A stretch of DNA of 64,000 nucleotides from Pseudoalteromonas espejiana DSM 9414 (lineage in GTDB: Bacteria > Pseudomonadota > Gammaproteobacteria > Enterobacterales > Alteromonadaceae), in NCBI RefSeq assembly GCF_002221525.1, contig NZ_CP011028.1, forward strand, positions 2,553,001 through 2,617,000, in the 5' to 3' direction. Below, piece after piece: positions 46,889 to 56,869 of the stretch (positions are counted from its first letter, which is position 1; each line of letters opens with the position of its first letter). The notes under the pieces were generated by a model that made no database searches, was not told the DNA's origin, and was given only the letters and a program-made list of their open reading frames with translations. The position numbers and the translations under genes were made by a program.

Positions 46889-47380
46889 ATGGTTGTTCTA
46901 CACACAAATTTTGGTGACATCACCATTAAAATGTTTGAGCAAGAAGCTCCAAACACAGTTAAAAACTTTTTAGAGTACGCAAACTCAGGTTTTTACAGCG
47001 GCACTATTTTTCACCGCGTAATTGACGGTTTTATGGTGCAAGGCGGTGGGTTTGTACCTGGTATGGATCAAAAAGACGTAAACGATCCAATTCAAAACGA
47101 AGCAAACAACGGCCTATCTAATAAAGTAGGTACATTAGCTATGGCACGTACACCTGATCCACATTCAGCGACGGCACAGTTTTTTATTAACGTTAACGAC
47201 AACGACTTTTTAAACCACAGCAGCGAAACTTCGCAAGGTTGGGGTTACTGTGTGTTTGCCGAAGTAGTTGAAGGCATGGACGTAGTAAACAAAATCAAAG
47301 GTGTAGCAACAGGCAGCGCTGGTTTTCACCAAGACGTACCGCTTGAAAATGTAATCATCGAAAGTGTAACTGTTAGCTAA
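46889..47380 (+). CDS. ppiB: PpiB, cytosolic cyclophilin-type peptidyl-prolyl isomerase
   Basis: Cyclophilin accelerating cis/trans isomerisation of Xaa-Pro bonds. 163 residues without a signal peptide, hence PpiB rather than periplasmic PpiA. Motifs [15 protein letters not shown] (catalytic Arg), [18 protein letters not shown] and [17 protein letters not shown]. Divergent from cysS and followed by a terminator before lpxH. Confidence 0.96.
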   Translation: MVVLHTNFGDITIKMFEQEAPNTVKNFLEYANSGFYSGTIFHRVIDGFMVQGGGFVPGMDQKDVNDPIQNEANNGLSNKVGTLAMARTPDPHSATAQFFINVNDNDFLNHSSETSQGWGYCVFAEVVEGMDVVNKIKGVATGSAGFHQDVPLENVIIESVTVS

Positions 47381-47409
47381 TAACTTTTGCATTTAAAATG
47401 AATAATGAG

Positions 47410-47444
47410 GCGGGCAAATATACACAGTGTATTCGCCCGTTTTT
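47410..47444 (+). terminator. Terminator after ppiB
   Basis: CGGGCAAATA and TATTCGCCCG with an inner CAC/GTG, then TTTTTATTT, 30 bases after the ppiB stop. Because it lies within the longest lpxH frame it argues for the later lpxH start. Confidence 0.75.
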
Positions 47445-47467
47445 ATTTAACTAAAATAGATGACCCT

Positions 47468-48205
47468 ATGACTCGCCAAACTTACTTTATTGCCGATTTA
47501 CACCTAAGCGAAAACCGCCCCGACATTAGTGCTGCATTTTACCGTTTTTTAGATACGCATATTATTGGTAAGCAAGTAGACGCGCTTTATATTTTAGGTG
47601 ATTTTTTTGAAGTATGGGTTGGAGATGATTACGTTAGTGAGCTTGCTAGCAAAGTAGCTAAATACTTAAATAAAGTGAAAGATGGTGGAACACCTGTGTA
47701 TTTTATTCATGGGAACCGCGATTTTATAATGCGAGACCAATACGCAAACCTTGCAGGAATGACGCTTTTAAATGAGCAAGCAGTCATTGACTTATACGGC
47801 ACACCAACGGTTATTTTGCACGGTGATGAAATGTGTACGCAAGATGTTGAGTACCAAAAATTTCGTAAAAAAAGTCGTGGTTGGTGGTGGCCAAAATTAA
47901 TGTTAGCGATGCCATTATGGTACAGAAAAAAAATAGCCCGCAATGCACGTGAAAAAAGTAAATTAAGCCAAGCCGATAAGCCAATCGAAATTTTAGATGT
48001 TGTGGATGATGCGGTACTTGAAATGTTTAAAAGATATAACGTAAGTAATATGATTCACGGCCATACACATCGCCCAAATGTTCATACTTACACCGTAGAT
48101 GAGCAAACACTCACACGCACTGTACTTGGCGACTGGTACACACAAGGCTCTTACCTAGTAGTAACCCCAAACACTCAAAAACTAATTAATACTCCCTTCG
48201 CATAA
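47468..48205 (+). CDS. lpxH: LpxH, UDP-2,3-diacylglucosamine pyrophosphohydrolase
   Basis: Cleaves UDP-2,3-diacyl-GlcN to lipid X and UMP, the fourth lipid A step, at the inner face of the inner membrane. 245 residues of the calcineurin-like metallophosphoesterase fold, with metal motifs DLHLSE, GDFFEVWVGDD, HGNRD and GHTHRPNVH. I start at ATG 47468 (MTRQTYFIADLHLSE); the frame is open from 47405 but that stretch is the ppiB terminator. ppiB-lpxH adjacency matches cysS-ppiB-lpxH in E. coli. Confidence 0.95.
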   Translation: MTRQTYFIADLHLSENRPDISAAFYRFLDTHIIGKQVDALYILGDFFEVWVGDDYVSELASKVAKYLNKVKDGGTPVYFIHGNRDFIMRDQYANLAGMTLLNEQAVIDLYGTPTVILHGDEMCTQDVEYQKFRKKSRGWWWPKLMLAMPLWYRKKIARNAREKSKLSQADKPIEILDVVDDAVLEMFKRYNVSNMIHGHTHRPNVHTYTVDEQTLTRTVLGDWYTQGSYLVVTPNTQKLINTPFA

Positions 48206-48257
48206 TCTCAAATCCTTACTATTATTTAAGTACTTTTTGGTAATAGGATAAGGATAT

Positions 48258-49058
48258 ATGATTAAAGCTATTTATTGTTTGTTGCTTTGCTGCATTATTT
48301 CCAAAGTAAATGCCGCTGAAGATTGGCAACTCGTAGCTGAAAACTCCCCTCCTTATATTGGTGAGCGTTTAGTTGATAACGGGTGGGTAACCGCTCTAAC
48401 TAAAGCCGCCTTAGCTAATCAAAATATTAATAACGATATAGAATTTACTAGCTGGAATAGAGCGCTGGAACTTACCAAAATAAATAAAAAAAGTGCAATT
48501 TTAGGGGCCTTTTACACCGACGACCGTACTGAACTTTTTTATTACTCTCGGCCACTGGCCAATGTGTACGTTGGACTATTTAAACTCAAAAACAGAGATA
48601 TTAATTTCGATGGCAGCATGGACTCTTTACAACCATATAGTATTTGTAAAGGTAAAGGCTACGCTGTGAGTGAGGTTTTTTCAGAAAGTAACGGACTTGC
48701 CATTACCTCCACTCGAGGGCTTATTAATAGTTTATACATGCTACAAAAAGGCCGTATAGATTTAGTCGCGGGCACCAAAGAAGTCGGTGAATATTGGTTA
48801 AAAAATACTGACAAATTAAATGAGCCCGGCGCTGCGCAAATTGAGTATATTTCGCCTGATTTAGAACACCATCAACTGCATTTAATGTTTCCAAAATCAG
48901 ATCCCAACGCTAAGCAAAATAGAGACACGCTAGAGCAAGGGTTTAATAATATAGTGTACAACGGCACTGCAAAAAAGATATTGGTAAAGCATGGGTTTTC
49001 AACAAGTAAAGCTGCTGAGCTAATAACCTTTTTAGAGCAAAGCAGCACACGCAATTAA
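48258..49058 (+). CDS. Orphan periplasmic substrate-binding protein (SBP_bac_3 type)
   Basis: 266 residues with a signal peptide (cleavage near VNAAE, ~residue 20). Two-lobe amino-acid-binding-like fold: WQLVAENSPPYIGERL opening, GWVTALTKAAL, and FTSWNRALELTKINKKSAILGAFYT, typical of solute-binding protein family 3. No permease or ATPase gene lies nearby, so it may act as a stand-alone sensor or supply another transporter; ligand unknown. A weak hairpin overlaps its stop codon. Confidence 0.75.
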   Translation: MIKAIYCLLLCCIISKVNAAEDWQLVAENSPPYIGERLVDNGWVTALTKAALANQNINNDIEFTSWNRALELTKINKKSAILGAFYTDDRTELFYYSRPLANVYVGLFKLKNRDINFDGSMDSLQPYSICKGKGYAVSEVFSESNGLAITSTRGLINSLYMLQKGRIDLVAGTKEVGEYWLKNTDKLNEPGAAQIEYISPDLEHHQLHLMFPKSDPNAKQNRDTLEQGFNNIVYNGTAKKILVKHGFSTSKAAELITFLEQSSTRN

Positions 49059-49074
49059 AAACATTGCGTGCTTT
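49047..49074 (+). terminator. Weak terminator at the end of the binding-protein gene
   Basis: CACGCAAT, loop TAAAAAC, ATTGCGTG followed by CTTT, overlapping the stop codon. The T-run is short. Confidence 0.5.
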
Positions 49075-49088
49075 AACTAGCTAATTAC

Positions 49089-49847
49089 TTAAGCAGGCTT
49101 ACCACTGTGAAACTTAAAGTCTTCATCGGTAGTAATGATCAAATCAGCCTCAATTTTACCAAAAAAGTCGACTCGCTCAGAAATATCAAAATCAGCAATT
49201 TCTTGGGCGAGTGTTAAATAATCTTGGTAGTGGCGTGCCTCTGAGCGAAGTAATGAAATATAAAAATCGCCTAAGCGTTTATCTACATGCGGCGCAAGCT
49301 TTGCAAAACGCTCACACGAGCGAGCTTCAATGTAGGCACCTACAATTAATTTATCCACTAATGCATTAGGCTCAAAGGTTTTAACGTTACGAAGCATACC
49401 TTTAGCGTAACGACATGGCGTAATGCTTCTGTACTCAACCCCATACTCATCCATTATTTCGAGCACTTGATAAAAATGATGTAGCTCTTCTTTTATTAGC
49501 ATCACCATTTTATCAATTAAATCTTGTCCGTAAGGCGAGTTCGATTTAGGGATAATTGATTTAGTTAATTTATTTTTAGCTGCTAAATCACGCCAATTGC
49601 CTTCGCGCTTATAAATAAGTGTTTCAAAAGGTTTAAGCCATTCAAGCAGCGCGTCGCTACTTTCTTTATCAACAGCGTACTTACGTATTAAAAACATTGC
49701 ACTTTGCGCAGCTTTTAGCTCACAAATTAAATGATCGATTAATATAATCGACAGGTTTTCTTTTTTTATTGCTTCATTAACCCATTCGTTTGGGGTTTCG
49801 CATAATAAAAAATTATTAATAGGCGCTAAAAGTTCGCTATGTGGCAC
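49089..49847 (-). CDS. miaE: MiaE, tRNA-(2-methylthio-N6-isopentenyladenosine-37) hydroxylase
   Basis: Non-haem di-iron enzyme that hydroxylates ms2i6A37 to ms2io6A37. The ferritin-like iron ligands are visible: LICELKAAQ, LIKEELHHFYQVLE, GAYIEARSCERFA and LLRSEARHYQDYL. Residues align closely with remembered Salmonella MiaE over the whole length. I prefer the GTG at 49847, whose VPHSELLAP aligns residue-for-residue with the family start; a GTG at 49889 gives 14 extra residues, and neither has a strong Shine-Dalgarno site. Confidence 0.93.
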   Translation of the reverse strand: MPHSELLAPINNFLLCETPNEWVNEAIKKENLSIILIDHLICELKAAQSAMFLIRKYAVDKESSDALLEWLKPFETLIYKREGNWRDLAAKNKLTKSIIPKSNSPYGQDLIDKMVMLIKEELHHFYQVLEIMDEYGVEYRSITPCRYAKGMLRNVKTFEPNALVDKLIVGAYIEARSCERFAKLAPHVDKRLGDFYISLLRSEARHYQDYLTLAQEIADFDISERVDFFGKIEADLIITTDEDFKFHSGKPA

Positions 49848-50061
49848 GTTATTGCTCGTTACTTCAAAAATAAAAACGTATTTTAACACGAAAAATAACT
49901 AAGAATAAAACCAGCTCAAACAACCACTTCAAAATGTTAATACCGAGTTAACTTGACTTTATTTATGAACTACACCATAAATATAGATACTGTATAAAAA
50001 ACAAACTAACCATAACTAAATTAAAACCAACAGTAATACGTTCCTTTTATGGAGTACCGCT

Positions 50062-50661
50062 ATGATACTGAACCACCTTTGGGGCTTATATGCTCACCCA
50101 CTTGAAGAATGGCAAACGATAGATAACCGCCACGAAAGCTTAACTTATAGTTTGTCGCATATTTTACTCATTGCTTTATTTCCATCGATAATGGGCTATT
50201 ATTCATCGGTGTATTTAGGGTGGAGTATAGGTGCTGGTAACCCCGTATTTTTAACGCATGAAAGCGCATTGCTTATAGCGGTTGCTATGTATGGTGCTTT
50301 AATTGCGGGTGTATTTGCTCTAGCCTATTTAGCTCATTGGATGGCCGTTACCTTTGGTGCTCAACCTACCTTTACACAAACATTAGAGCTTGCTGCCTAC
50401 ACCGCAACACCGGTATTTATGTCGGCTCTAGGTGCGTTTTTACCAGAGCTTTGGTTTGTTGTATGCGTAGGTATGATTGCCTTGGCCTATTCGGTGTACT
50501 TACTTTATACAGGAGTGCCAATTCTTATGCATATTCCACAAGAGCGTGGCTTTATTTATGCAAGTTCAGTGGTAACTTGCGGACTAATTTTACTTGTTAT
50601 TATTTTAGCTGTAACAGCAATACTATGGACTAACGGCATTGTAAGTCCTATGTTTACCTAA
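50062..50661 (+). CDS. Yip1-family inner-membrane protein
   Basis: 199 residues with about five hydrophobic helices (~35-55, 73-100, 120-150, 170-195). It opens ILNHLWGLYAHPLEEWQTI, the pattern of bacterial Yip1-domain (YohC-like) proteins, which carry a conserved P-x-x-x-W before the first helix. Function is unknown. Stands alone between miaE and purF and ends at a bidirectional terminator. Confidence 0.8.
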   Translation: MILNHLWGLYAHPLEEWQTIDNRHESLTYSLSHILLIALFPSIMGYYSSVYLGWSIGAGNPVFLTHESALLIAVAMYGALIAGVFALAYLAHWMAVTFGAQPTFTQTLELAAYTATPVFMSALGAFLPELWFVVCVGMIALAYSVYLLYTGVPILMHIPQERGFIYASSVVTCGLILLVIILAVTAILWTNGIVSPMFT

Positions 50662-50706
50662 TCAACCACGTTGTTTGATATGAAGTGTTCCCTTTCTTTC
50701 CTTCGC

Positions 50707-50735
50707 AAAAAAGGAGCTAATTAGCTCCTTTTTTT
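50707..50735. terminator. Bidirectional terminator between the Yip1 gene and purF
   Basis: AAAAAAGGAGCTAA and TTAGCTCCTTTTTT form a near-perfect palindrome with A/T runs on both strands. Confidence 0.9.
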
Positions 50736-50759
50736 ATGTCTGATTTTTTAATTTAAAAA

Positions 50760-52286
50760 TTAATCAGCTTCGTTTTCATCTTGATTATGTATCTCAAGAC
50801 CTGACGACATTGCATTTTCGCGATTACTTTTAGCCGAGTCATTACGTAATTGGTCAATATGATTTAAGTAATCTTGATCAATATCGCCGGTAATGTATTG
50901 TCCATCAAACACTGAGGTTTCAAACTTAGTGATTTCTGGATTTTCTTGGCTTACAGCTGCAATTAAGTCGTTTAATGATTGGAATATTAAACCATCGGCA
51001 CTAATGCTTTGGTTAATGTCTTCAACCTCACGACCATGTGCAATTAGCTCTGCGGCAGATGGCATATCAATACCATACACATTTGGGAAACGAATCTCAG
51101 GGGCTGCAGATGCAAAGTAAACATTTTTTGCACCAGCTTCGCGAGCCATTTCTACAATTTGTGCCGATGTAGTACCACGTACAATAGAGTCATCAACCAA
51201 TAAAACGTTTTTACCTTTAAACTCACGGTCAATTGCGTTTAGCTTTTGACGCACCGATTTTTTACGCATTTCTTGGCCAGGCATGATAAATGTACGACCA
51301 ATATAACGGTTTTTAACAAAACCTTGGCGGTACGGTAAATCAAGCATACGGGCAATTTCTAGTGCAACATCGCATGACGTTTCTGGGATAGGAATAACCA
51401 CATCAATGTCTTTATCGCTCCACTCGCGAGCAATTTTTTCACCTAGTTTAGTCCCCATATTTACGCGCGTTGCATATACCGACATACGGTCAATGGTTGA
51501 GTCTGGGCGAGCAAAGTAAACAAACTCAAAAATACACGGTGCGTACGAGGCTTTTTCGGCGCAGCTTTGTGAATGAAATTGACCATCTTCAGTCACATAA
51601 ATTGCTTCGCCTGGTGCTACATCGCGGATAAATTCAAAACCATCTGGCTTTAATGCAACACTTTCTGAGGCAAACATGTACTCAGTGCCTTTAGGCGTTT
51701 CGCGCTTACCAAATACTAACGGGCGAATACCATTAGGGTCACGAAATGCTAAAACACCGTGGCCAATAATCATCGCAATAGCAGCGTAGCCACCTGTTAC
51801 TTTATTGTTTACTTCAGTTACCGCGGTGAAGATATCTTCAGCGTCTAAATGTAACTTATCAGATTTGCTTAACTCATGTGCCATGATATTAAGTAGTATT
51901 TCTGAGTCTGACGTTGTATTAACGTGGCGACGGGCTTCTGAGAACAGTTGCTGCTTTAGCGTTTCAGCATTAGTTAAATTACCATTGTGCGCAAGCGCTA
52001 TACCAAAAGGTGAGTTAACATAAAACGGCTGCGCTTCAGATGAGCTTGAAGAGCCTGCGGTAGGGTAACGTACGTGACCAATACCAATTGTGCCCTGTAG
52101 TCGTTTCATATGGCGGGTGTGAAACACATCCTTTACTAGGCCATTTGCTTTGCGTAAGCTAAACGTATTGTTTTCAATGGTAATAATGCCCGCGGCATCT
52201 TGACCTCGGTGCTGCAAAACAGTTAAGCCATCATAAATCGCCTGATTAACAGGAGATGTTCCGACTATCCCAACGATACCACACAT
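50760..52286 (-). CDS. purF: PurF, amidophosphoribosyltransferase
   Basis: Committed step of purine synthesis: PRPP plus glutamine to phosphoribosylamine. 508 residues: N-terminal glutaminase with nucleophile Cys2 in MCGIVGIVG (no propeptide, as in E. coli type), NGNLTN-type [10 protein letters not shown], and C-terminal phosphoribosyltransferase domain with PRPP motif [13 protein letters not shown]. 18 bases after cvpA, the conserved cvpA-purF pair. Confidence 0.98.
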   Translation of the reverse strand: MCGIVGIVGTSPVNQAIYDGLTVLQHRGQDAAGIITIENNTFSLRKANGLVKDVFHTRHMKRLQGTIGIGHVRYPTAGSSSSSEAQPFYVNSPFGIALAHNGNLTNAETLKQQLFSEARRHVNTTSDSEILLNIMAHELSKSDKLHLDAEDIFTAVTEVNNKVTGGYAAIAMIIGHGVLAFRDPNGIRPLVFGKRETPKGTEYMFASESVALKPDGFEFIRDVAPGEAIYVTEDGQFHSQSCAEKASYAPCIFEFVYFARPDSTIDRMSVYATRVNMGTKLGEKIAREWSDKDIDVVIPIPETSCDVALEIARMLDLPYRQGFVKNRYIGRTFIMPGQEMRKKSVRQKLNAIDREFKGKNVLLVDDSIVRGTTSAQIVEMAREAGAKNVYFASAAPEIRFPNVYGIDMPSAAELIAHGREVEDINQSISADGLIFQSLNDLIAAVSQENPEITKFETSVFDGQYITGDIDQDYLNHIDQLRNDSAKSNRENAMSSGLEIHNQDENEAD

Positions 52287-52304
52287 GTAATTTATCCTCG
52301 CCGA

Positions 52305-52799
52305 TTAACGGTTTACTGAATTTAAAAAGCTCGAGTTGTTTTCTAGGTACGAAAAGAACCATTCAACAACAAAGCCAAATTCTGGAATCAAAATAGAATT
52401 GCCCCACCAGTGCGTATTGGGTGCACCAGTAAAAGCATCAAGAAAGAAGAGTAACGCGCTCACGACCAACACGCCTCGTAGAGCACCAAAGACAATGCCG
52501 AACACACGATCGGTGCCAGATAAACCAGTACGTTGTACAAGCTCACCTAAAATATAGTTTAGTAAACCACCTAACAGTAGCGTCGCAAAGAAGAGTATGG
52601 CAATGGCCGCCGCATTTCTTAAAAGGGGTTCAGAAATACTTGTTAGGAAGGAAGCTAAATATTGGTAAAACAAACTAGAGATGATAAATGCGCAAGCCCA
52701 TACTGCTAATGACATAGCTTCTTTAACAAAGCCGCGTATTAAACCGATGATGGTAGACAGTGCAATGATGCCAAGAATGGCGTAATCAACCCAGATCAT
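52305..52799 (-). CDS. cvpA: CvpA family inner-membrane protein
   Basis: 164 residues with four membrane helices; needed for colicin V export in E. coli and linked to envelope homeostasis, mechanism unknown. Motifs [11 protein letters not shown] and [18 protein letters not shown] match the family. I start at ATG 52799 ([14 protein letters not shown]), which aligns with E. coli CvpA; an ATG three codons upstream is possible. Confidence 0.95.
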   Translation of the reverse strand: MIWVDYAILGIIALSTIIGLIRGFVKEAMSLAVWACAFIISSLFYQYLASFLTSISEPLLRNAAAIAILFFATLLLGGLLNYILGELVQRTGLSGTDRVFGIVFGALRGVLVVSALLFFLDAFTGAPNTHWWGNSILIPEFGFVVEWFFSYLENNSSFLNSVNR

Positions 52800-52831
52800 A
52801 TAAACCAATTAGTCGCTATTTTGGGGCGCAT

Positions 52832-52859
52832 TCTATACCCAAACCTCCTAAATATGCAA
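52832..52859 (-). promoter_or_regulatory. Promoter of cvpA-purF
   Basis: On the - strand TTGCAT, 16-base spacer, TATAGA(AT), then GCGCCCC. It follows the dedD terminator, giving cvpA-purF its own transcription start. No PurR operator (CGCAAACG palindrome) is visible here. Confidence 0.6.
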
Positions 52860-52934
52860 GTTAAAGCGGGAGATTACCAACAACTATTCAATACAAAAAA
52901 TTAACATTTAAGTGGCATTTTTAGCGCCCTAAAT

Positions 52935-52967
52935 TAAAAAGGCCTTACTAGGTAAGGCCTTTAAAAA
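52935..52967 (-). terminator. Terminator after dedD
   Basis: AAAGGCCTTAC, short loop, GTAAGGCCTTT followed by T residues on the - strand, directly after the dedD stop. Confidence 0.85.
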
Positions 52968-53609
52968 TCAGTTTGTGACGGTATATTGCGTTACTTTACC
53001 GTTGAGCTTGGTAAGCGCTTTAAGCTCAGGTAGCTTTTTGGTGAGCTCCCCTTTATCAAGTGATGGCCCAACAAATACTTTCGTTAAGGTCCCATTGGGC
53101 GTTTTAATTGGCTTAGTAAAGGTTTTAAAGCCTTTAGCTTTAAGCTTTGCCTGCAGGGCTTTAACATTAGCGGCATGAGAAAAGCTACCAAGCTGTATCA
53201 CGTAGGCCATATCGATGAGGTTTTCATCACTTTTACGCGGCGCAATTGGCTTTGCTTTGACCGGCTCAGGTGCTTTTTTTACCGGCTGTGATTCAGCTTC
53301 TTCTTTTGGCTCTATTGTTGCTTCTACTAACTTAGGCTCCGGGGTATATTCACTTTCAGGGCTTGTTAGTTTGTCGTCATCGGCTGCAATATCTTCAATA
53401 GAGGCCTCTTTAAGTGGTTCAGCATCCGCTACTTTTTCATCGATAGATTCTTGCAAGTCTATTGTTTTAAACTCAGAGCGTTCTGGTATAGCTTTAAAGC
53501 CCTCTTTATAGTGGACCTTTTCGCCATCGAGTATGTTAGGAATAAACACAATTGCTGCGATCACCACAATACTTGTTCCGACCAAACGATTTATAAAACC
53601 TGAGTTCAC
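52968..53609 (-). CDS. dedD: DedD-like SPOR-domain cell-division protein
   Basis: 213 residues: cytoplasmic stub, one membrane helix (~8-26; LVGTSIVVIAAIVFIPNIL), a Glu/Pro/Lys-rich periplasmic linker and a C-terminal SPOR domain (~130-210; YVIQLGSFSHAANVKALQAK, VFVGPSLDKGEL) that binds denuded septal glycan strands. GTG start at 53609 preceded by AGAGAAAG. Eleven bases after folC, so in the accD-folC-dedD unit. Confidence 0.9.
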   Translation of the reverse strand: MNSGFINRLVGTSIVVIAAIVFIPNILDGEKVHYKEGFKAIPERSEFKTIDLQESIDEKVADAEPLKEASIEDIAADDDKLTSPESEYTPEPKLVEATIEPKEEAESQPVKKAPEPVKAKPIAPRKSDENLIDMAYVIQLGSFSHAANVKALQAKLKAKGFKTFTKPIKTPNGTLTKVFVGPSLDKGELTKKLPELKALTKLNGKVTQYTVTN

Positions 53610-53620
53610 CGACTTTCTCT

Positions 53621-54886
53621 CTATTTATTAAAGTAGTTTATAGCATCCGCAACAGTAAAAAATGACCCAAATACAATTAACAGCGTATCACTTTGCTGAG
53701 CGGGCATAATTACATTAAGCGCATCATGTATACTATCATAGCCTTGATGTGTGCCTTTATGAGGTATAGTTTGCAACGCAATGGCCATATTTTCAACGCT
53801 ATCACCACGCGGTATATGCAAACTAGCAAGTGACCATTGATCAATTACATGATCAACCTCTTTAAGCACACCTGCTTTATCTTTATCAGCAAGCATAGCG
53901 ACTAATGCATGAATTTTAAAGCCTTTATCTTTATAGCTGGCAAGCTTAAGTGCTAAATAACGAGCAGACTCTGGGTTGTGTGCAACATCGGTGAACACCA
54001 AAGGTGAATGATTAAGTTGCTGAAAGCGCCCTTCAACCACTAAATTAGCCAGGCAATTTTTAATTACTTGTTCACTTGGCAATAAATTTAGTGTGGCTAA
54101 AGTACTTAGTGCTGTTGCGGCATTTTGCGCAGGAATAGCGGGTTTATCTAGTGTCAGGTTATGACTTTTGTACTGCCAAGTAAAATGAGTATTTTGCTCG
54201 GTAAATAAAAAGTCAGTACCCGATATCACCATATCGGCGCTTATTTCTGCGCCGTAATCGGTCATCGTATGCGGAATATTTAAATCCCCAATAATCGCTG
54301 GGGTGTTTTTACGAAATATACCTGCTTTATCATAAGCAACTAATTCACGTGTATCGCCTAAATATTCTTTATGGTCTAAATCTATTGTGGTGATAACACT
54401 TGCATAAGGCGTGACAATATTTGTGGCGTCAAAGCGCCCACCTAAACCTACCTCAAGCAGTACATAATCTACTTCAAAGCGCTTAAAAATAGCCAGTGCC
54501 CCTAACGTACCGTACTCAAAATACGTAAGTGGTGTGCTACCTCGACCTTGCTCTAGCGTGTTGAAGGCATCAACATGGTATTGATCATCAAGCTCTTTGC
54601 CATTTATTCGAACACGTTCGTTATATCGAATTAAATGAGGAGAGGCGTAAGTACCTACGCTGTGACCTTGCGCAAGTAGTAGCGATTCTAAACAGCGCGC
54701 AGTCGTGCCTTTGCCGTTTGTGCCGCCAATAAGAATAACTTTGCTGGAAGTGTTTAATAAGCCAATGTTGTTGGCAACAGCGGCGACGCGTTCAAGCCCC
54801 ATTTCAATATTTGCAGGGTGAACACTCTCTAAATAACAAAGCCAATCATCGAGGCTTGATGATTGGCTAGGAATTGTTTTTGTCAT
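53621..54886 (-). CDS. folC: FolC, dihydrofolate/folylpolyglutamate synthase
   Basis: ATP-dependent ligase that makes dihydrofolate and adds gamma-glutamyl residues to folates. 421 residues: P-loop GGTNGKGTTARC (residues 54-65), the Mur-ligase-like core with EVGLGGRFDATN, TTIDLDHKEYLG, and a C-terminal Rossmann-like domain with DVAHNPES. 25 bases downstream of accD. Confidence 0.96.
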   Translation of the reverse strand: MTKTIPSQSSSLDDWLCYLESVHPANIEMGLERVAAVANNIGLLNTSSKVILIGGTNGKGTTARCLESLLLAQGHSVGTYASPHLIRYNERVRINGKELDDQYHVDAFNTLEQGRGSTPLTYFEYGTLGALAIFKRFEVDYVLLEVGLGGRFDATNIVTPYASVITTIDLDHKEYLGDTRELVAYDKAGIFRKNTPAIIGDLNIPHTMTDYGAEISADMVISGTDFLFTEQNTHFTWQYKSHNLTLDKPAIPAQNAATALSTLATLNLLPSEQVIKNCLANLVVEGRFQQLNHSPLVFTDVAHNPESARYLALKLASYKDKGFKIHALVAMLADKDKAGVLKEVDHVIDQWSLASLHIPRGDSVENMAIALQTIPHKGTHQGYDSIHDALNVIMPAQQSDTLLIVFGSFFTVADAINYFNK

Positions 54887-54911
54887 AGCGTGTAATCAGT
54901 AAAGCTGAAAT

Positions 54912-55787
54912 TTACGCTACTCTATGCTCTTGTTCAGTAGAAGGCAAGTTCATAAATTTAGCAAGCACACGTGCTAACGTATCACGCATTTCACGGCGGT
55001 CAATAATCATATCAATTGCACCGTGCTCTAGTAAAAACTCACTACGTTGAAAACCTTCTGGCAAGGTTTCGCGCACTGTTTGTTCAATTACTCGCGGGCC
55101 AGCAAAGCCAATTAGGGCTTTTGGTTCAGCAACGTTAATATCACCTAGCATTGCTAATGAAGCCGATACACCACCCATTGTTGGGTCGGTCATTACCGAA
55201 ATAAATGGCAAGCCTTTTTCGCTCATTTTAGCAAGGGCTGCACTGGTTTTAGCCATTTGCATAAGCGACATAAGTGCTTCTTGCATACGTGCACCACCTG
55301 AAGCTGAAAAACAAACCAGCGGCATATTGTGTTCTAAACACTGATCAACGGCATCAACAAAGCGTGCACCTACAACCGATGCCATTGAGCCACCCATAAA
55401 TGAGAACTCAAATGCAACTGCCGCTACAGGAATGCCTTTTAAGCGGCCTTTCATAGCTACTAGGGCGTCTTTTTCGCCACTTGATTTTTGTGCAGCGCTA
55501 ATACGGTCTGAGTATTTTTTAGAATCTTTAAACTTTAGTACGTCTTTAGGCTCATGCTCAGTACCAAGTTCTGTGCGGTCGCCTTCATCTAAAAAGTGCT
55601 CTAAGCGTTTACGGCCACTCACACGCATGTGATGGTCACATTTAGGACATACGTTTAAAGATTTTTCTAGCTCAGCTTTATATAAAATTGAATCGCAAGC
55701 TGTACATTTAGCCCAAACGCCTTCTGGAATTTCTTTACGACCTGATGACTTAGTCGTTTTAGGTAAGATTTTTTCTAACCAACTCAT
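54912..55787 (-). CDS. accD: AccD, acetyl-CoA carboxylase carboxyltransferase beta subunit
   Basis: With AccA transfers CO2 from biotin to acetyl-CoA to make malonyl-CoA. 291 residues: four-Cys zinc finger at residues 28-50 (CTACD ... CPKC), then the crotonase-fold domain with [21 protein letters not shown] and [17 protein letters not shown] at 55787 ([10 protein letters not shown]) has AAGAGAG upstream and the family N-terminus; a frame from 55853 adds 22 residues not found in AccD. Confidence 0.97.
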   Translation of the reverse strand: MSWLEKILPKTTKSSGRKEIPEGVWAKCTACDSILYKAELEKSLNVCPKCDHHMRVSGRKRLEHFLDEGDRTELGTEHEPKDVLKFKDSKKYSDRISAAQKSSGEKDALVAMKGRLKGIPVAAVAFEFSFMGGSMASVVGARFVDAVDQCLEHNMPLVCFSASGGARMQEALMSLMQMAKTSAALAKMSEKGLPFISVMTDPTMGGVSASLAMLGDINVAEPKALIGFAGPRVIEQTVRETLPEGFQRSEFLLEHGAIDMIIDRREMRDTLARVLAKFMNLPSTEQEHRVA

Positions 55788-55927
55788 TTGCAACTCTCTT
55801 AATGCTGTTCTGTGTCGCGAGTCTGCTAATAAGTAGCAGACAGATTTTTTCAATTAAAACATGAATTACACAAACACGGTATAAAAAACTGGTCTTAGTA
55901 GTTAGATAAACGCTTATAAATTCAACA

Positions 55928-56722
55928 CTAACATTGTGTATCAGGCAAAAATAACGGCCCCAATGGTGTTTTAGGAATATTAAAATGCTCTGGGTAGTCT
56001 ACATCGACTAAATAAAGACCAGCCGCTTTTGCGGTGGCACTGGCTTTAGCCCGCTCTTTTAAATCTAACAGCTCTTTTAACCATACAGGTTGTTGTTTAT
56101 GTAGGCCTATATCCATTAAACAGCCGGTAATATTACGCACCATATGATGTAAAAATGCATTCGCTTTAATATCTATAATAACGTAATCGCCTTGGCGCTG
56201 TACCGATAAATGATGAATGGTTCTATTTGCAGTATTTGCTTGGCAGTGAAGTGCTCTAAAAGAAGTGAAGTCGTGCTCACCAATTAAGTACTGACACGCT
56301 TCTTGCATTTTTGTTTCATCAAGTGGGTGATGAAAATGCGTTACGCCCTCATTCATAACTGCGCCTCTATAAGCATAGTTATAAATAACGTAACGGTAAC
56401 GTCGAGCCGTTGCACTAAAGCGCGCATGAAAGTCTTCGCTCACTGGGTTTGCAAACCTAATGGCAATATCTTTAGGTAACAGCGTATTCATACCCATGGT
56501 AAATGCAACCATTTCACGCGGAGCATCGGTTTCAAAGTGAACAACCTGCCCCGTGCCATGAACACCAGCATCAGTGCGCCCTGCGCAAACAATTTCAACC
56601 GGATGATTACAAATGCGCGACAACGCTTTTTCTACTTCTTGTTGTACGCTATTTACATGTGACTGACGTTGCCATCCACTATAACGTGCGCCGTTGTATT
56701 CAACCCCAAGTGCTACTCGCAT
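55928..56722 (-). CDS. truA: TruA, tRNA pseudouridine(38-40) synthase
   Basis: Forms pseudouridine at positions 38-40 of tRNA anticodon arms. 264 residues with catalytic Asp51 in [15 protein letters not shown], plus RRYRYVIYN and [13 protein letters not shown] typical of TruA. Lies between fimV and accD, and fimV's terminator is just upstream, so it is probably transcribed from its own promoter in 56723-56818. Confidence 0.97.
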   Translation of the reverse strand: MRVALGVEYNGARYSGWQRQSHVNSVQQEVEKALSRICNHPVEIVCAGRTDAGVHGTGQVVHFETDAPREMVAFTMGMNTLLPKDIAIRFANPVSEDFHARFSATARRYRYVIYNYAYRGAVMNEGVTHFHHPLDETKMQEACQYLIGEHDFTSFRALHCQANTANRTIHHLSVQRQGDYVIIDIKANAFLHHMVRNITGCLMDIGLHKQQPVWLKELLDLKERAKASATAKAAGLYLVDVDYPEHFNIPKTPLGPLFLPDTQC

Positions 56723-56818
56723 AATTACTGCTTTACCTACTGTGCTAATGAACGAGGCATTTTATGCTATCTCGCGGTGCAATAAAAGCCAGTGTGTTGT
56801 GATCCAATAAATACCTAC

Positions 56819-56853
56819 AAAAAAAGCCGCAATAAATACCTTATTGCGGCTTT
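56819..56853 (-). terminator. Terminator after fimV
   Basis: On the - strand AAAGCCGCAATAA, short loop, TTATTGCGGCTTTTTTT. It lies 15-50 bases after the fimV stop and upstream of truA. Confidence 0.9.
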
Positions 56854-56869
56854 AATAAAAACTAAAAAG

